NCBI GenBank assembly: GCA_027946355.1 | Contig: JAPEUS010000007.1 | Location: 62,001-126,000 of the forward strand | Direction of reading: 5' to 3' | Source: Collariella sp. IMI 366227 | Lineage: Eukaryota > Ascomycota > Sordariomycetes > Sordariales > Chaetomiaceae | Length of the DNA stretch: 64,000 nucleotides | Shown: positions 1 through 12,000 of the stretch, piece after piece | Layout: each line of letters opens with the position of its first letter | Numbering within the stretch: position 1 is the first letter of the stretch | The notes under the pieces: model-generated | Told to the model about the DNA's origin: nothing | Databases searched by the model: none | Seen by the model: the letters and a program-made list of their open reading frames with translations, nothing else | Position numbers and translations under genes: made by a program

Positions 1-3000
1 ACGTCGCTAGTCGCCCCAACAGCGCACATGGCGACAACAACCTTAAAGGTTGAGGGCATGACGTAAGTCGTGTGTTGCGTCAGCGAAATGCCTGGCCTTA
101 GCTAACTGACGCTTTGCAGCTGCGGCGCATGTACCTCGGCCGTTGAAGGAGCTTTCAAGGGCGTCGATGGAGTCGGAAACATCTCGGTCAGCCTGGTCAT
201 GGAGCGAGCTGTCGTCATACACGATCCCCAACGGATATCTGCCGACACAATACGAGAGATGATTGAGGACCGCGGATTCGACGCCGAAGTCCTGTCCACC
301 GACCTACCATCGCCCATGACCCCACGCGCCTCGTTCGGCGCATTCCCCACGGACAGCAGCCCGCCGATGCTGGTTACGACGGTTGCGATTGAGGGAATGA
401 CATGCGGTGCTTGCACTTCGGCGGTCGAAAGTGGGTTCAAGGACGTTCCGGGGGTAAAACACTTCAGCATATCCCTGCTATCAGAAAGAGCCGTTATCGA
501 GCACGACCCGGCCCTCCTAACCACCGACGCCATTCGGGAGGTCATCGAGGACCGCGGATTCGACGCAGAGATAGTCGAGAGTGTTGAGAAGGCGCCGGAA
601 GCACAGCCAACGCCGGATGTGGCGAAAACCGCGTCGACCGCCACCACAACTGTTGCGATAGAGGGAATGACATGCGGCGCCTGCACGGCAGCAGTTGAGG
701 AGGGATTCAAGGGTGTCGACGGAGTTTTGCGCTTCAACATCAGTCTTCTCGCCGAGCGAGCCGTCATCACACACTACCCTGCGAAACTGCCGGCGGCTAA
801 GATTGCCGAAATAATTGAGGACAGGGGGTTTGATGCTAGGATTCTCTCGACAACATTTGACTCTATGGATCATGCTAGCGGGGCGTCAACGGCGCAATTT
901 AAGGTCTACGGAAATCTGGATGCCGCAGCGGCGAAGGCGATTGAGGAGAAGCTCACAGCTCTCCCAGGCATCAACAGCGTCCGGCTCGCCCTCAGCACGT
1001 CCCGGCTAACTGTGGTCCACCTGCCCAACGTAACAGGGTTGCGGGCCATTGTGGAAGCCGTCGAGAGTGTGGGGTTCAACGCTCTAGTTGCAGACAACGA
1101 CGACAACAACGCCCAGCTCGAGTCTCTGGCCAAGACCCGCGAAATCAACGAATGGAAGCGGGCATGCATCATCTCGTCTTCCTTCGCTGTCCCGGTTTTC
1201 CTGATTAGCATGATCATTCCCATGTGCCTACCAGCTCTGGACTTTGGCGCCATCAGGCTCTTAGCTGGCTTGTACCTTGGGGATGTTGTTTGCCTGGTCC
1301 TCACGATACCCGTACAGTTCGGCATCGGCAAACGGTTCTACAAATCAGCATACAAATCGATCAAGCACGGCTCTCCGACAATGGATGTTTTGGTTGTGCT
1401 GGGCACATCCTGCGCCTTTTTTTTCAGCGTCATGTCGATGCTTGTCTCATTTGTTTTCCCTCCTCACACGAGGCCGAGCACCATTTTCGACACGAGCACC
1501 ATGTTGATCTCATTCATCACTCTTGGCCGCTTTTTGGAGAACCGCGCAAAGGGTCAGACATCCAAGGCTCTATCACGACTTATGTCGCTTGCCCCGTCCA
1601 TGGCTACCATCTACGCTGACCCCATCGCTGCTGAGAAAGCTGCTGAAGGATGGAACAGCGAGGTCGACACTGAAGATTCGAGGCAACCGGTAGACGGCAA
1701 CGCGGCGGAAGAGAAAGTAATCCCCACCGAGCTCATCCAAGTAGGAGATATTGTTATCCTTCGGCCTGGAGACAAGATCCCCGCAGACGGTGTTCTAGTC
1801 AGGGGAGAGACTTATGTTGACGAAAGCATGGTCACTGGCGAAGCTATGCCGGTTCAAAAGACAAAGGGGCACTTCCTGATCGGCGGTACTGTGAACGGTC
1901 ATGGACGGGCCGACTTCCGCGTCACCCGCGCCGGCCGCGACACGCAGCTGAGCCAGATCGTCAAGCTGGTGCAAGACGCTCAGACCAACCGCGCCCCGAT
2001 CCAGCGGCTGGCTGATCTGCTTGCTGGGTACTTCGTCCCAACGATCCTGTTCTTGGGCGTCTTGACCTTCCTGGTTTGGATGGCGCTGAGCCACATCCTT
2101 TCGCATCCTCCGAAGATTTTCCTTGAGGATGCGAGCGGCGGGGAAGATAATGGTCTGTGTCAAGTTATGCATCTCTGTCATCGTCTTTGCCTGCCCCTGC
2201 GCCCTTGGTCTCGCTACACCCACAGCTGTCATGGTCGGGACCGGCGTTGGCGCAGAGAATGGCATCCTTGTGAAGGGTGGTGCTGCTTTGGAGACGACCA
2301 CCAAGATTACCCAGGTTGTGCTGGACAAGACCGGCACAATCACCTACGGAAAGATGAGCGTGGCCAAGTCGAACATCGTCTCGCCCTGGGACGACAGTGA
2401 CCGTCACCGTCAGCTCTGGTGGACCATTGTTGGCCTCGCCGAGATGGGGAGTGAGCACCCAATCGGCAAGGCAATCATCGGCGCCGCAAAGGCTGAGATT
2501 GGTCTCGGCCCCGAGGCTACACTCGAAGGTAGCATTGGCGATTTCTCCGCTGTGGTCGGTAAGGGCATCACCGCGTACGTCGAGCCCGCCACCGCCACCG
2601 AGCGCGCCCGCCACAAAGTCCTCATCGGCAACGTCCCCTTCCTCCAAGAAAACAACATCACCGTCCCCGAATCCGACATCGAAGCCTCAGAACGAGCCAA
2701 CACCGCCGCCGCTGCCGCCCACTCCACCAAATCCAACGCCGGCACAACCAACATCTTCATTGCCATTGACGGCGCCTACGCCGGCCACCTCTGCCTCTCC
2801 GACACCATCAAATCCGGCGCGGCCGCCGCCATCACTGTCCTCCACCGCATGGGCGTCAAAACCGCCATGGTCACGGGCGACCAGCGCGGCACCGCGCTTG
2901 CCGTCGCCTCTGCCGTCGGCATCCACCCAGACAACGTCCACGCCGGCGTCTCCCCCCGATCAAAAACAATCCCTCATCCGCCAGCTCCAATCCTCCGGCG

Positions 3001-3543
3001 CGGTCGTCGCCATGGTCGGCGACGGCATCAACGACTCCCCCGCCCTCGCCACAGCCGACGTCGGCATCGCGATGGCGTCCGGCACCGACGTCGCCATGGA
3101 GGCCGCTGATGTAGTCCTCATGCGCCCCAACCAGCTGATGGACATCCCCGCTGCGCTGCACCTCGCCCGGACGATCTTTAGGCGCATCAAGATGAACCTG
3201 GCCTGGGCGTGTCTGTACAATGCGATTGGGCTGCCGTTTGCGATGGGGGTTTTCCTGCCGCTGGGGTATCATATGCATCCGATGGCGGCGGGGTTCGCGA
3301 TGGCGTTGAGTAGCGTGAGTGTGGTGACGAGTAGTCTGTTTTTGAAGCTGTGGAAGAGGCCGCGGTGGATGGATGAGGTGGAGGCGGAGAAGAAGGGTGG
3401 GAGAATGAGGAGGAGGGGGCGGGGTGGGGGTGTTGGGGAGTGTGAAGGAGGTTGTTAGAGGGTTGTTTGGTGGGGAGAGGAGGAAGAAGGAGGAGGGGTA
3501 TGTGCCGCTTGCGACGTTGGATGGACCGGAGCAGGTGGTGTGA
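1..3543 (+). CDS. Copper-transporting P1B-type ATPase (CCC2/ATP7 family), 5' partial, three frameshifts
   Basis: Pumps Cu(I) into the secretory pathway (family knowledge). The first exon runs to position 62 and is open to the window edge; an ATG lies at 28, but the true start may be upstream. A 57-nt intron (63-119) splits the first GMTCGAC metal-binding motif. Three HMA domains carry CxxC (around 51-135, 397-420 and 664-690). A fourth HMA-like repeat, about 895-1100, lacks the cysteines. Then come membrane helices, the TGE actuator loop (about 1837), the CPC motif (FACPCALGL, about 2180-2210), the DKTGT phosphorylation site (about 2327), SEHP (about 2450) and GDGIND (about 3018). The frame shifts by +1 at GGGG 2140-2143, CCCCCC 2952-2957 and the G-tract 3413-3431. 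Removing one base at each gives 1,151 aa from the ATG at 28, ending at TGA 3541-3543. Family call is certain; Cu specificity rests on CPC plus the HMA repeats. Confidence 0.93.
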
Positions 3544-4326
3544 GAGAATGGGTTGGCTTTTGCGGTGTTGAAGGCGTTTTTGGGATAGACGAGGCCTGGA
3601 AGCCTTTTTGGTGTTTGATCCCGCCCCTGAATTGTGCAGCGCTTACTCGATATATACCTCTCCAAATAATATTTTGGTCATGATTAGTTGAAACTCAAAA
3701 GTTCGTCCTGGTTGCTACTGGCTTGCATGGTGGCACCTGTTTGTGGCTCAACTGTCCCGAACCTGCTCCTCCGTTCTAGTCTGATCGAAGGTTCAGATCA
3801 CAGCATGCAATGGTAGACAGACACGTTTCGTTCCGGAGCCAATTCCGTGATGGGTTCTCAGCCCACCAGCCACCCCTTGATTTTGGACGACGGAGCCTAC
3901 ACATCCATGTCTTCCCGTAACATCATGCCAAAGGGGACAATTTGGCTTGAATTGGCATTTCCAACGATGTGCACCTCTCTATGTATGCATTTCTTCCTAT
4001 CTAATCCCTGGATGAAATGTACTCTCCCTAGTCTCAACGTATGTTCGGCACATCCACCGATTGGGTATATCCGTTTCGTTGAGGTCTCGGCCAAAAACAT
4101 TGGCATGGTCGAAGTAGAGATCTGCTGCGTCCGGGACAGCCAGCCGTGTCGACTCGGTCCGTCCTGCCTGGCTGGCAAGGACGATCTGGGAAAGCAAATG
4201 GCTCCTCTAATACCGTTGGCGTACTCCGATATCGACTTATGGATGGGTCGTGGCCCAGGGCGGACTCCTCATATCCGAAGCGAGCCGGGAGTCTCACCTC
4301 GCTCAAGCACGTGGTTTTATCGTCGT
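3544..4326. other. Intergenic, Cu-ATPase to HYPK-like gene
   Basis: 3' flanks of two convergent genes. A 208-codon plus-strand ORF (3847-4473) overlaps the HYPK-like gene antisense and resembles nothing. No repeat or RNA gene seen. Confidence 0.5.
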
Positions 4327-4766
4327 CTAGAAGCCAGGCTCGATGTACGCCCGCATGGCCTTGACCGCATCTCCGTCGTGTGCCTTGAGCAGCTCGGTAG
4401 CCTTGGCCTTGGGAAGCTCAAGCTCCTCGACCTGTTTCGAAATCCAACGTCAGGTTCCCTACTCCCCTCCTAGGACGGAAGAGCAGCACTAACCAACAAG
4501 TTCACATCCGCCGCATCAACCTTAACAACCTTCTTAACCTCCTTCTTCACGGGCCCGCCGCCCAGGGCGTTCATGGCGTTCTTCATAGCCTCCTGGTCGA
4601 CCTCGCGGGCGGCGCCCTCGTCGTCGCCGTGGGTATCGAGCTTGGAGAGGGCGGCGGCGGCCTTGCGGTCCTCGGCCGACTTGGCGGTGGGCTGGGCCTC
4701 ATCCTCGACATCCGCACCCCCGGTGGCGCCCTCGACAATGTCGGCGGGTTGTCTGTCTTCGGCCAT
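4327..4766 (-). CDS. HYPK-like / NAC-alpha UBA-domain protein
   Basis: Two exons (4766-4494 and 4431-4327) around a 62-nt intron (donor GTTAGT, acceptor CAG) give 125 aa. The N-terminal half is acidic and low complexity. The C-terminal about 45 residues, reading ...VNLLVEELELPKAKATELLK... then DAVKAMRAYIEPGF, form the UBA-like domain shared by nascent-polypeptide-associated complex alpha and HYPK. HYPK binds the ribosome-associated NatA N-acetyltransferase. The start was chosen as the ATG of MAEDRQPAD at 4766; the frame is open upstream to 5051, but that stretch is proline-rich leader with no homology. The gene is divergent from DAHP synthase, with 609 bp between the starts. Reading frame intact. 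The family call is good; HYPK rather than another NAC-UBA protein is inferred from the small size and lack of a NAC domain. Confidence 0.8.
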
Positions 4767-5375
4767 GGTTGTGGAAGGGGGAGTTGTCGGGCTGCGAGGG
4801 AGTTGGAGCTGTGTCTTTAAGTTGCTGTGTGGACCCTTGAGACGGGAGTTCAGGGACGGAATCTTGGGCGCTGGGCCAATGTGGGGGAGGGGCAGTTTGG
4901 ACGGCGCTGCGTCAGATCGGGCTAAACTGACTGGCAAAGGCTTGAATTTATGAAAAATAATAGAAAGACTGTGCGGGAAGTGCAAAGGGTGCCGGACTGG
5001 CTGGGGCCGTTCCACTCTGGTCCTCTTCGCGGTCACCAACTTCAAGGCCACTTAGTCCAATTAGCATTAAATTAAGACGTTCTGGAAATTTTGATTGGTC
5101 AATTCATTTTCTTTCACTGTCTCGAATGTTTGCCCTTGACTCACACCCAGTGAGGGACTGAACATCAGACACGTTTTCTTTCTTGTTCATAAGCCCAGCT
5201 GGAAAAGAAGCAGTATTCTGAATCTTGAGTTTTGAGAAAACTGTCGGGTCTGGTCTTTTGCTTCAGTCATCCTCTCTGCGATAAACAGAAGGATCCACGC
5301 AAAAACTTTTGTCACACATCGACTCACTCATCCACTCCTTGGTCAGCACATCTCAACCCCAAACTCAATCCTACC
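4767..5375. promoter_or_regulatory. Divergent promoter, HYPK-like / DAHP synthase
   Basis: 609 bp between two divergent start codons. It contains the TGACTCA element at 5137 and a pyrimidine-rich leader before 5376. No other gene seen. Confidence 0.5.
5137..5143. promoter_or_regulatory. TGACTCA, CPC1/GCN4-type site upstream of DAHP synthase
   Basis: Perfect 7-bp match to the general amino-acid control element TGA(C/G)TCA, 233 bp before the DAHP synthase ATG and 371 bp before the divergent HYPK-like start. DAHP synthase opens aromatic amino-acid synthesis, a known target class of CPC1/Gcn4. Binding is inferred. Confidence 0.55.
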
Positions 5376-6835
5376 ATGAGTGGAACAAGTCCCAACACCA
5401 ACGGGCAAGCCCCCGAGTGGACCCCCGACTCGTGGAGGTCCAAGCCCATCAAGCAGTGCCCCGACTACTCAGACAAGGCCGCCGTCGTTAAGTCAGTGGC
5501 AGAACTCAAGCGGCTGCCGCCCATTGTCCACCCCCGCGAGATTGTCCAGCTGAAGCAGCACCTCCGCGATGTGGCCCAGGGCAAGGCCTTTCTCCTCCAG
5601 GGCGGCGACTGCGCCGAGCTGTTTGACTACTGCGAGCAAAACGCCATCGAGTCCAAGATCAAGCTGCTCCTACAGATGAGCTTGGTCCTGATTTGGGGTG
5701 CCAACAAGCGCGTGGTTCGCATCGGCCGTATGGCTGGTCAGTATGCGAAGCCACGCTCCAGCCCCATGGAGATGCTTAATGGGCGGGAGGTGCCGTCGTT
5801 CAGGGGTGATATCTTGAACGGCTTCCACCCGGATGAGCGGGAGTTGGACCCCAACCGGCTGGTGAGGTAGGACTCCTTTCTCCTTAACATTCTCAAGTCT
5901 CCAGTGCTAAATATCACAGGGCCTACCACCACTCCTCTGCCACGCTCAACTACATCCGCGCGTCCATCGCCTCCGGCATCGCCGACCTAGCCCGTCCTCT
6001 CGACTGGGGTCTCGGCCACGTTCGCGACCCAGCGCTCAAAGCCAAGTACCAGCAAGCGGTCTCCTTCCTGCAAGACATGCGCAGCTTCATGCACACCATC
6101 GGCGCCGAAAACGAGTCGCTGCACACAGTCGACCTCTTCACCAGCCACGAGGGCCTCCTCCTCGAGTACGAGCAACCCTCACCCGCCTGCTCGACGACCC
6201 CTCCCGCCCCCTCCCACCCGCGCAAGGAGTACTACGACACATCGGCTCACTTCCTCTGGATCGGCGACCGCACGCGGCAGCTGGATCACGCGCACGTCGA
6301 GTTCTTCCGGGGCATCGCCAACCCGCTGGGTGTCAAAGTCGGGCCCTCCACGCCCGCCGACGACCTGCTGGCTCTCCTGCGCGCGCTGAACCCCTCGCGC
6401 GAGCCGGGTAAGATCACACTGATTACGCGGTATGGTGCCGACAAGGTTGCGGCGCTGCTGCCCGCGCATATCCGCGCTGTCGAGGACAGCGAGTACGCGC
6501 GCACCGTGGTGTGGCAGTGCGATCCGATGCATGGGAATGGAAGGTCGGTGAGTGGGGGGATTAAGACGAGGCGGTTTAGTGATATCTTCAGTGAGCTGCA
6601 GCAGACGCTGCGGATTCATAAGGAGCAGGGCAGCTATCTGGGCGGTGTGCATCTGGAGTTGACGGGAGATGCGGTGACGGAGTGTCTTGGTGGGAGTGAG
6701 GGGTTGGATGAGGATGATTTGTCGACGAACTATACTAGCTTCTGCGACCCAAGGCTGAACGAGAAGCAGGCGCTGGAACTGGCGTTTTTGATTGCGGATC
6801 ATTATCGGAGTGAGAGGAAAGAGAACGGGGCTTGA
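5376..6835 (+). CDS. Class II 3-deoxy-D-arabino-heptulosonate 7-phosphate synthase (EC 2.5.1.54)
   Basis: Condenses phosphoenolpyruvate with erythrose 4-phosphate, the first step of the shikimate pathway. Exons 5376-5866 and 5920-6835 around a 53-nt intron give 468 aa, the usual class II (plant/bacterial-type) length. Diagnostic blocks are LLQGGDCAE (about 5600), RIGRMAGQYAKPRS, EGLLLEYE (about 6150), WIGDRTRQLD (about 6258), HVEFFRGIANP, DPMHGN (about 6524) and GGVHLELTGD (about 6642). The net frame is intact, but residues encoded at about 6176-6211 are garbled by a compensating pair: one base short in CCC 6176-6178, one extra in CCCCC 6207-6211. Correcting both restores the conserved LTRLLDDP segment. 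Start: first ATG after the leader, giving the usual N-terminus. Convergent with the epimerase downstream. Confidence 0.95.
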
Positions 6836-7101
6836 GATGGGGTGTGTTGGGTGGAAGAAAAAGGGACGGGTTTCAGGGAAGAGATTTAGTACATATGGTC
6901 CTCAAAAAGAGTAAAGAAGTAGTAGGTATACCGTTTTATAGCCAAGCATTTTCAAGTTCTTCATTGCGAATTTGCTCTATCATGTCTCATTCCCATTCAC
7001 CGCATTTTCAGATATTTACTCCCGTCCTAGTCCGGTCCTTCAGACATCCAACCCCCAAATCCTCACACTCACAAAACACTCCTCACCCCCTCCCCACCCC
7101 G

Positions 7102-8122
7102 TCACAAAATCTCAATCGTCTGCGCCCCTCAAACGCATCCCCTTCCACAACCTGCCATCCGCCCACCGCACCCGGCTCCACACACAGCATTTGCCTGAAC
7201 CCCTCCTTCGGCTCAAAGTCCGCCATCCCCCAGCCTTCTCTGTCCACGGGTTCCAGACGACTACATTTCCCAGATTGTCGCGCGTGACGCGGTACCTAGG
7301 GACGCCGTCCTCGAGAACTGTCACGGGTTCCGAGGCAGGGGTGGTGTACACGCGGTCTGTCTCGGCGGTGATGGTCAAGGAAGGGGAGGATTGGGTTTGG
7401 TGGGGGTTGGTGGGGAGGTTTTGTCGGTGTAGGGGGCGTTTTGGAGGCCGGTGAGGGTTGTGGTTGCGATATCCTTGGGAAGGATGGGGGGCGGACCTGG
7501 ACGCGCAGGTAGGTGTGCATCAGCACCTGGCAGTCCCACGGCTCGGAGCCGTCGTTGGTGGCCACGATGCTGGTGGTCAGGCTGGTCTTGTTGAGGATGA
7601 CGCTGTAGATGAGGTTAAACTTGAAGCGCCAGGCGGCGGCGGCCTTGGGGTCGAGGCCCGGGGCGGCAGAGCTCAGGCCGAAGTCGAGCTTGACGTCGGC
7701 TTCTGACGTCGACTTGCCCAGGAACTCCCAGCGCGAGGTGCGGGCGAAGCCGTGCTGCGGGAGGTCCTTGGTTTGGGCGTGATCCGGGGCTGTGCCGAAG
7801 ACCTGGTCTCACTGTTAGTTGTCTTGTTCTCATGGTTTTATGTCGTGGGGAGAGGAGTGAGATGTACAGGGAAAACCACCGGAATACCGCCCCTCACAGC
7901 CCGGCTCCCATCTAGCTTGGCGGCGTCACTGAGCCACAACTTCTCGTCCCCGGACGCATCCTTCCAGCTGATAACGGTCGCGCCGTACAGCAGCACAGTC
8001 ACGCTCTCGCCCGTAGGCAGCTCAGCAGTCACGCGAGAGTTGTCATCCGAGAAGCCCACTGTCGGCTGCGGGAGCATGCCGGGGGTGGTGGACAGGTTGC
8101 TGGGCTTGTCGCGTCTGACCAT
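7102..8122 (-). CDS. Glucose-6-phosphate 1-epimerase (hexose-6-phosphate mutarotase), four frameshifts
   Basis: Interconverts alpha and beta anomers of glucose 6-phosphate (galactose-mutarotase fold, yeast YMR099C family). Exon 1 is 8122-7868, intron 7867-7803, exon 2 7802-7102. Seen in order: GATVISWK, the catalytic-His block DLPQHGFAR, CQVLMHTYLRV with a second His, TRDNLGNVVVWNPW, and a C-terminal block with GFRQMLCVEPG. The frame breaks at four plus-strand homopolymers, each one base short: GGGGGG 7486-7491, GGGG 7383-7386, CCCCC 7227-7231 and CCCC 7125-7128. Adding the four bases gives 319 aa ending at TGA (7104-7102), normal for the family. Start: ATG at 8122; the preceding GTG is not needed. 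Confidence 0.88.
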
Positions 8123-9028
8123 TGTCACTGTTATTCCTTTGGTGTTTCAGGGCTGGGATGTGTCAGGTTGGTTGGGCGGATGAGGCGGAAATCGTGAGTG
8201 AGTGGAGGAGTGAGTGGATGAGTCGGATCAAGTTTAGGTTAGTAATAAGGTCGTGAGTAAGCTTGTTGGGATGATGGAGACGAGGTTGGTGCTAGAGGTA
8301 TGGATGGTGGTGGTTGGTGGGACGGGAACTGCGGGGTAGTTGTGGCGGGGAGCTTCTTGTTCGACTTCACATGAAGTTGTCCAGGCAAATGTAGCAACTA
8401 ATTTGAGAACACTGGAATTTGTATTTATCAATGTATTGTTTCTTCCGATACCCCAAGGCTTCCGAGGTAGTATTAGTGGCGATTTGATCACCGCATCCCA
8501 CCATGGTCTTCATGCGTCACCCTGTGATGGCAACGATCACACCTCTCCCAAATCCATGTGCTCAGTTGCATAACCTGAAACAACCGCCACGGTTGCGCTG
8601 CCGTCACCAACAACTGCAGGTGATAGCCGGTTTGCTGGCCATTTGGGGTTATGCTTGCCTGATCGGAGCCAGCTCGGTTCTATTCCTGGGATGTCTTGTG
8701 ATTGGGACATGATACCAAGGTAGCTTCACAAAAAATTCAGCGTTCATAGCTCCCGAGGGAAATCAGACGCAACTCTGGCCGCGCCAACTATCTCTCATTG
8801 ACTTGACCAATACTTCCGAATTCTCATCCTATGGCTCCCACAGGTTATGCCAATGCAGCCCTTTTCATCAAAAACAAGACCCAAATCCTAATTCTCCATT
8901 CATCCAGTCCGTATACACCAACCAAACTATACACACACACACACACACGCACACACACACACACAAAACAAACGCCATTAACACACACACAAAACAAACG
9001 CCATTAACCATGCAAATGAGAGAATTAC
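8123..9028. other. Intergenic between epimerase and Rif1, with simple repeats
   Basis: Leader of the epimerase and 3' flank of Rif1. No coding signal recognised. The Rif1-proximal end holds the CA microsatellite described separately. Confidence 0.5.
8931..9006. repeat. CA microsatellite and 26-bp tandem duplication
   Basis: An (AC)n tract from about 8931 runs into two exact 26-bp copies (8955-8980 and 8981-9006), each made of AC5 followed by aaaacaaacgccatta. It lies just past the Rif1 stop codon, presumably in its 3' UTR. Confidence 0.9.
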
Positions 9029-12000
9029 CTACGCCCGCCCGCGCCTCTCCGCCTCATATAATTCCCTCTTCATATCCATAAGCATATCCTCAATCTGGTA
9101 CACCTCCTGCCTCGACAGCCGCGCCAGCCGCAGCTCGTCGAGCCCGCTCCGCATGAACTCTAGGATCTTGCGCACCCTGTATGTCTCTGGGGCAGCTTGT
9201 TCCTTCTCCACGCTCGGGATAGCCACCTCAGTGTTGTCGGCGGCTTGGGCATCTCCAATGTCGTCCTCGATGTCGGGTTGGGAAATACCTCCCTCAACCG
9301 AGTCCTCGAGTGAACCACGAGCGGGAGAGGCTGCCATGGAGGCCTGCCTGCTGTCCTGCTCTTGACGCTGGCTGTGGCTGAGTGTTTCCCAGGCAATTTG
9401 GGACTGCACATCCTGATCGTCTTCCTCGATATCCATCGCCTCCACGGTCTCTGGAACCGCCGAGGCTTGCGAGTTGGTCTCCTGGATGGGACTGCCGCCA
9501 TCTGAAAGCTCGGCCAAAGAGCTAGGAATCAACTCATCTTGGATGTTGTCCGTAATGACGACATCCTCAGAGCTGGTGGCGGGACTCTGCTTTGAGGAGC
9601 AAATCTCGACAACGTGATCGTGGTCTGGCTGCGCCGTTTGGCTGTCAGGCAACTCACCAGTCCCCTCGGTTGGCTCTTGCCTCTGTCTCTTTGGGCTCGT
9701 CTCCGCCGCCTTGGAAGAAGCCCTCTTCCTCTTCGGACGACCAACTCGGGCCTTCGGCTGAGAGCTCGGGATGTTCTTTGGTTCAGCGCTCACGGACATA
9801 GAAGATGCTGCCGAACGGGCTCGGGTTATTCTCGGGGGTATAGGCACAGGCACCGGCGCGGGCGCCTCGGCCTCCTCGGGACTGTCCGTAACCACAATGC
9901 AGTCAATGGACGGAGACTTCTGCGCCTTTCCATCAGACGACACAGATAGGGAGGGTCGCTGGTATTCTGAACGGTTAGGCTTGCCAGAATCCAACTCCAC
10001 TACCAGCCGGAGAAGACCCGTTTCGTCAACCTCGCTAATAGCAAATGAGCCGTTGTCCACGAGGATGATGGGCTCTTGCTTCGGCGCCACCTCCTCGGCC
10101 GTGACGGCTTTGTCGGACTGCTTGGGGGACGGCGGCAGAGGGCTGGTTGGGGCATCCACAAAGACCTCCCGGTCGGATTTCGGAGATGGTGTCCGCTCAG
10201 CTTGCGGTTGAGAAAAGCGAGGGGAGCGCCGTGGAGTGGACGGCGCATCCTGCACGAGCTGTTCAGCCGCGGCCACCTCCATGGGCTCGAGTATTATGGA
10301 ATCCTTGATCACCTCGTCCATTGGCGAGTTCGATCCCGCTTTGTCGCTGACCGGAGCCTTGTGCGGTTGCGGAACCTCCACCTCCATCTCGGGGAGAGAT
10401 ACGACACCGACGTAGCCGCGTTGGCTCGACGGGTCTGGGACAACACCATGGCGGTTCGGATTCGGCGAGCCAGAGACCGGCGAAGACGAGAACTGCCAAT
10501 CTTCAAGCAAGCTGTGGCTGACGGACCTTGATCTTATCTCGGCTGCCAACGGATTCCCTCTTGGCTCAGGCGGCGACGAAGGCGGGTCCGTCATGTCATG
10601 CCCCGGCATCATAACCATTTGGCCCCGGCGTGGAGTAGGTGTCGATGAGACGAAGTCGTCGTAAGATCTCTCGAGCTCCGGAGTCGTCGCCTGGTACGCC
10701 CGAGGGTCAACCGGGAGCATTGGCCCGGCTTGCTCATTTGATCTAACGCCTGGACTTGAACGAGTGTCTGAAAAGAGGGCCGCATTTTCCCGTTGCCGTT
10801 CGCGAACTTCCCTTTGTCGCTCCGTCAGGACTTGAGACTCGGCAGAGTCACCGAGCTCAGACGAAGGCTCGATCGCTGCGAACTGAACCTGCGAATCGTC
10901 ATGTCGAAGATGGGGCGTGTTGCGCCGGTTCTTTGTAGCCGATCTCGTCCTAGGAGACGGGACAACGTTCCTTCTAACCAGCTTGAGGGAGGAAGGTGAA
11001 TTGGACTGAGACGGGGCTGGCCGAGAGGTTACTCTCCGGCTGCTGGAGCGCGTCGAGGGCGCCCGGGGCAAGCTGTAGTCATCGAACGAGTCAATGAAGG
11101 ATAACTTCTGCCCCGCATGCTCCACGCTGGATGCCTCCAGCCCTGGGAGAACAATATCAGCATGAAGTTGCAGCTGCACCAAGGCCGTCTTGAGCCCCTC
11201 TGGGTACTCCAGGTGGTCGGCGTTCTCGAAGAGCCTGTTCCACAATGAGATGCTGGAATTCACAATCGATCGATGGCACGATGTGAAGGAGGCGCAAAGG
11301 AATCGTTCGAGGCATTGTAGTTGCTGCTCGGGATGCTCGATGTCTGTAATCAGGTGCGAGAGCTTGTCCCAAAACGATTTGGTCTAACTAATCAGCGTTG
11401 AGCGACATGAGAGGTGTCTGGTTTTACTTACCGCAGCGAGAATTGCGCTGCTCTGGTTCCCGAGCAGTCGTTTGCCGTCCTGAACCCAGAGAAGAAACCC
11501 ATCTTGGAGAGCAATCATCGACCTCAGAAACAGTTGGCGGTTGCACCTGTCGAAGAAGCCACCGATCTCTTTGAGAAGCTGAACGGTCAAATCTGAATGT
11601 TCTGCGTCGAAAGTATTGTACAAGAACTCCAGAATGTCGTTGATGGCCTTGTAAAGGCAGTCGAAAGTGTCGAAGGAAGAGGAGCGAGACCCAGCAAGGG
11701 TCGTGCCCCATAACCGTTTCCGAGCAGCATCGACAGCCTGCCTGTCGCGTGGCTGGGTTGCAACAGAAACCAGCTCCGTCACATATTTGACACAGTTCTG
11801 AGCATTGCTGGTGGCTCCCTGAGCCGCAAACTTCTCCACCAATACCTTGGCCAAAGGTTCGATGACGACGATCGCCACACCAGCGTCACCAGTTTCCTCG
11901 CGCACTCTCTCAAAGGTCGAGTAGAACAGTGACTCCCAATGCTTCAGTGGGAGATAGGGAGTCGATCTGATCCCGCGCTCGAGGACCTTGACAATGTCGC

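Noticed and set aside
2123..3109. Second separate P-type ATPase gene
   Set aside because: It is the continuation of the same Cu-ATPase after a one-base shift.
3847..4473. 208-codon plus-strand ORF
   Set aside because: Overlaps the HYPK-like gene antisense, has no domain and poor codon character.
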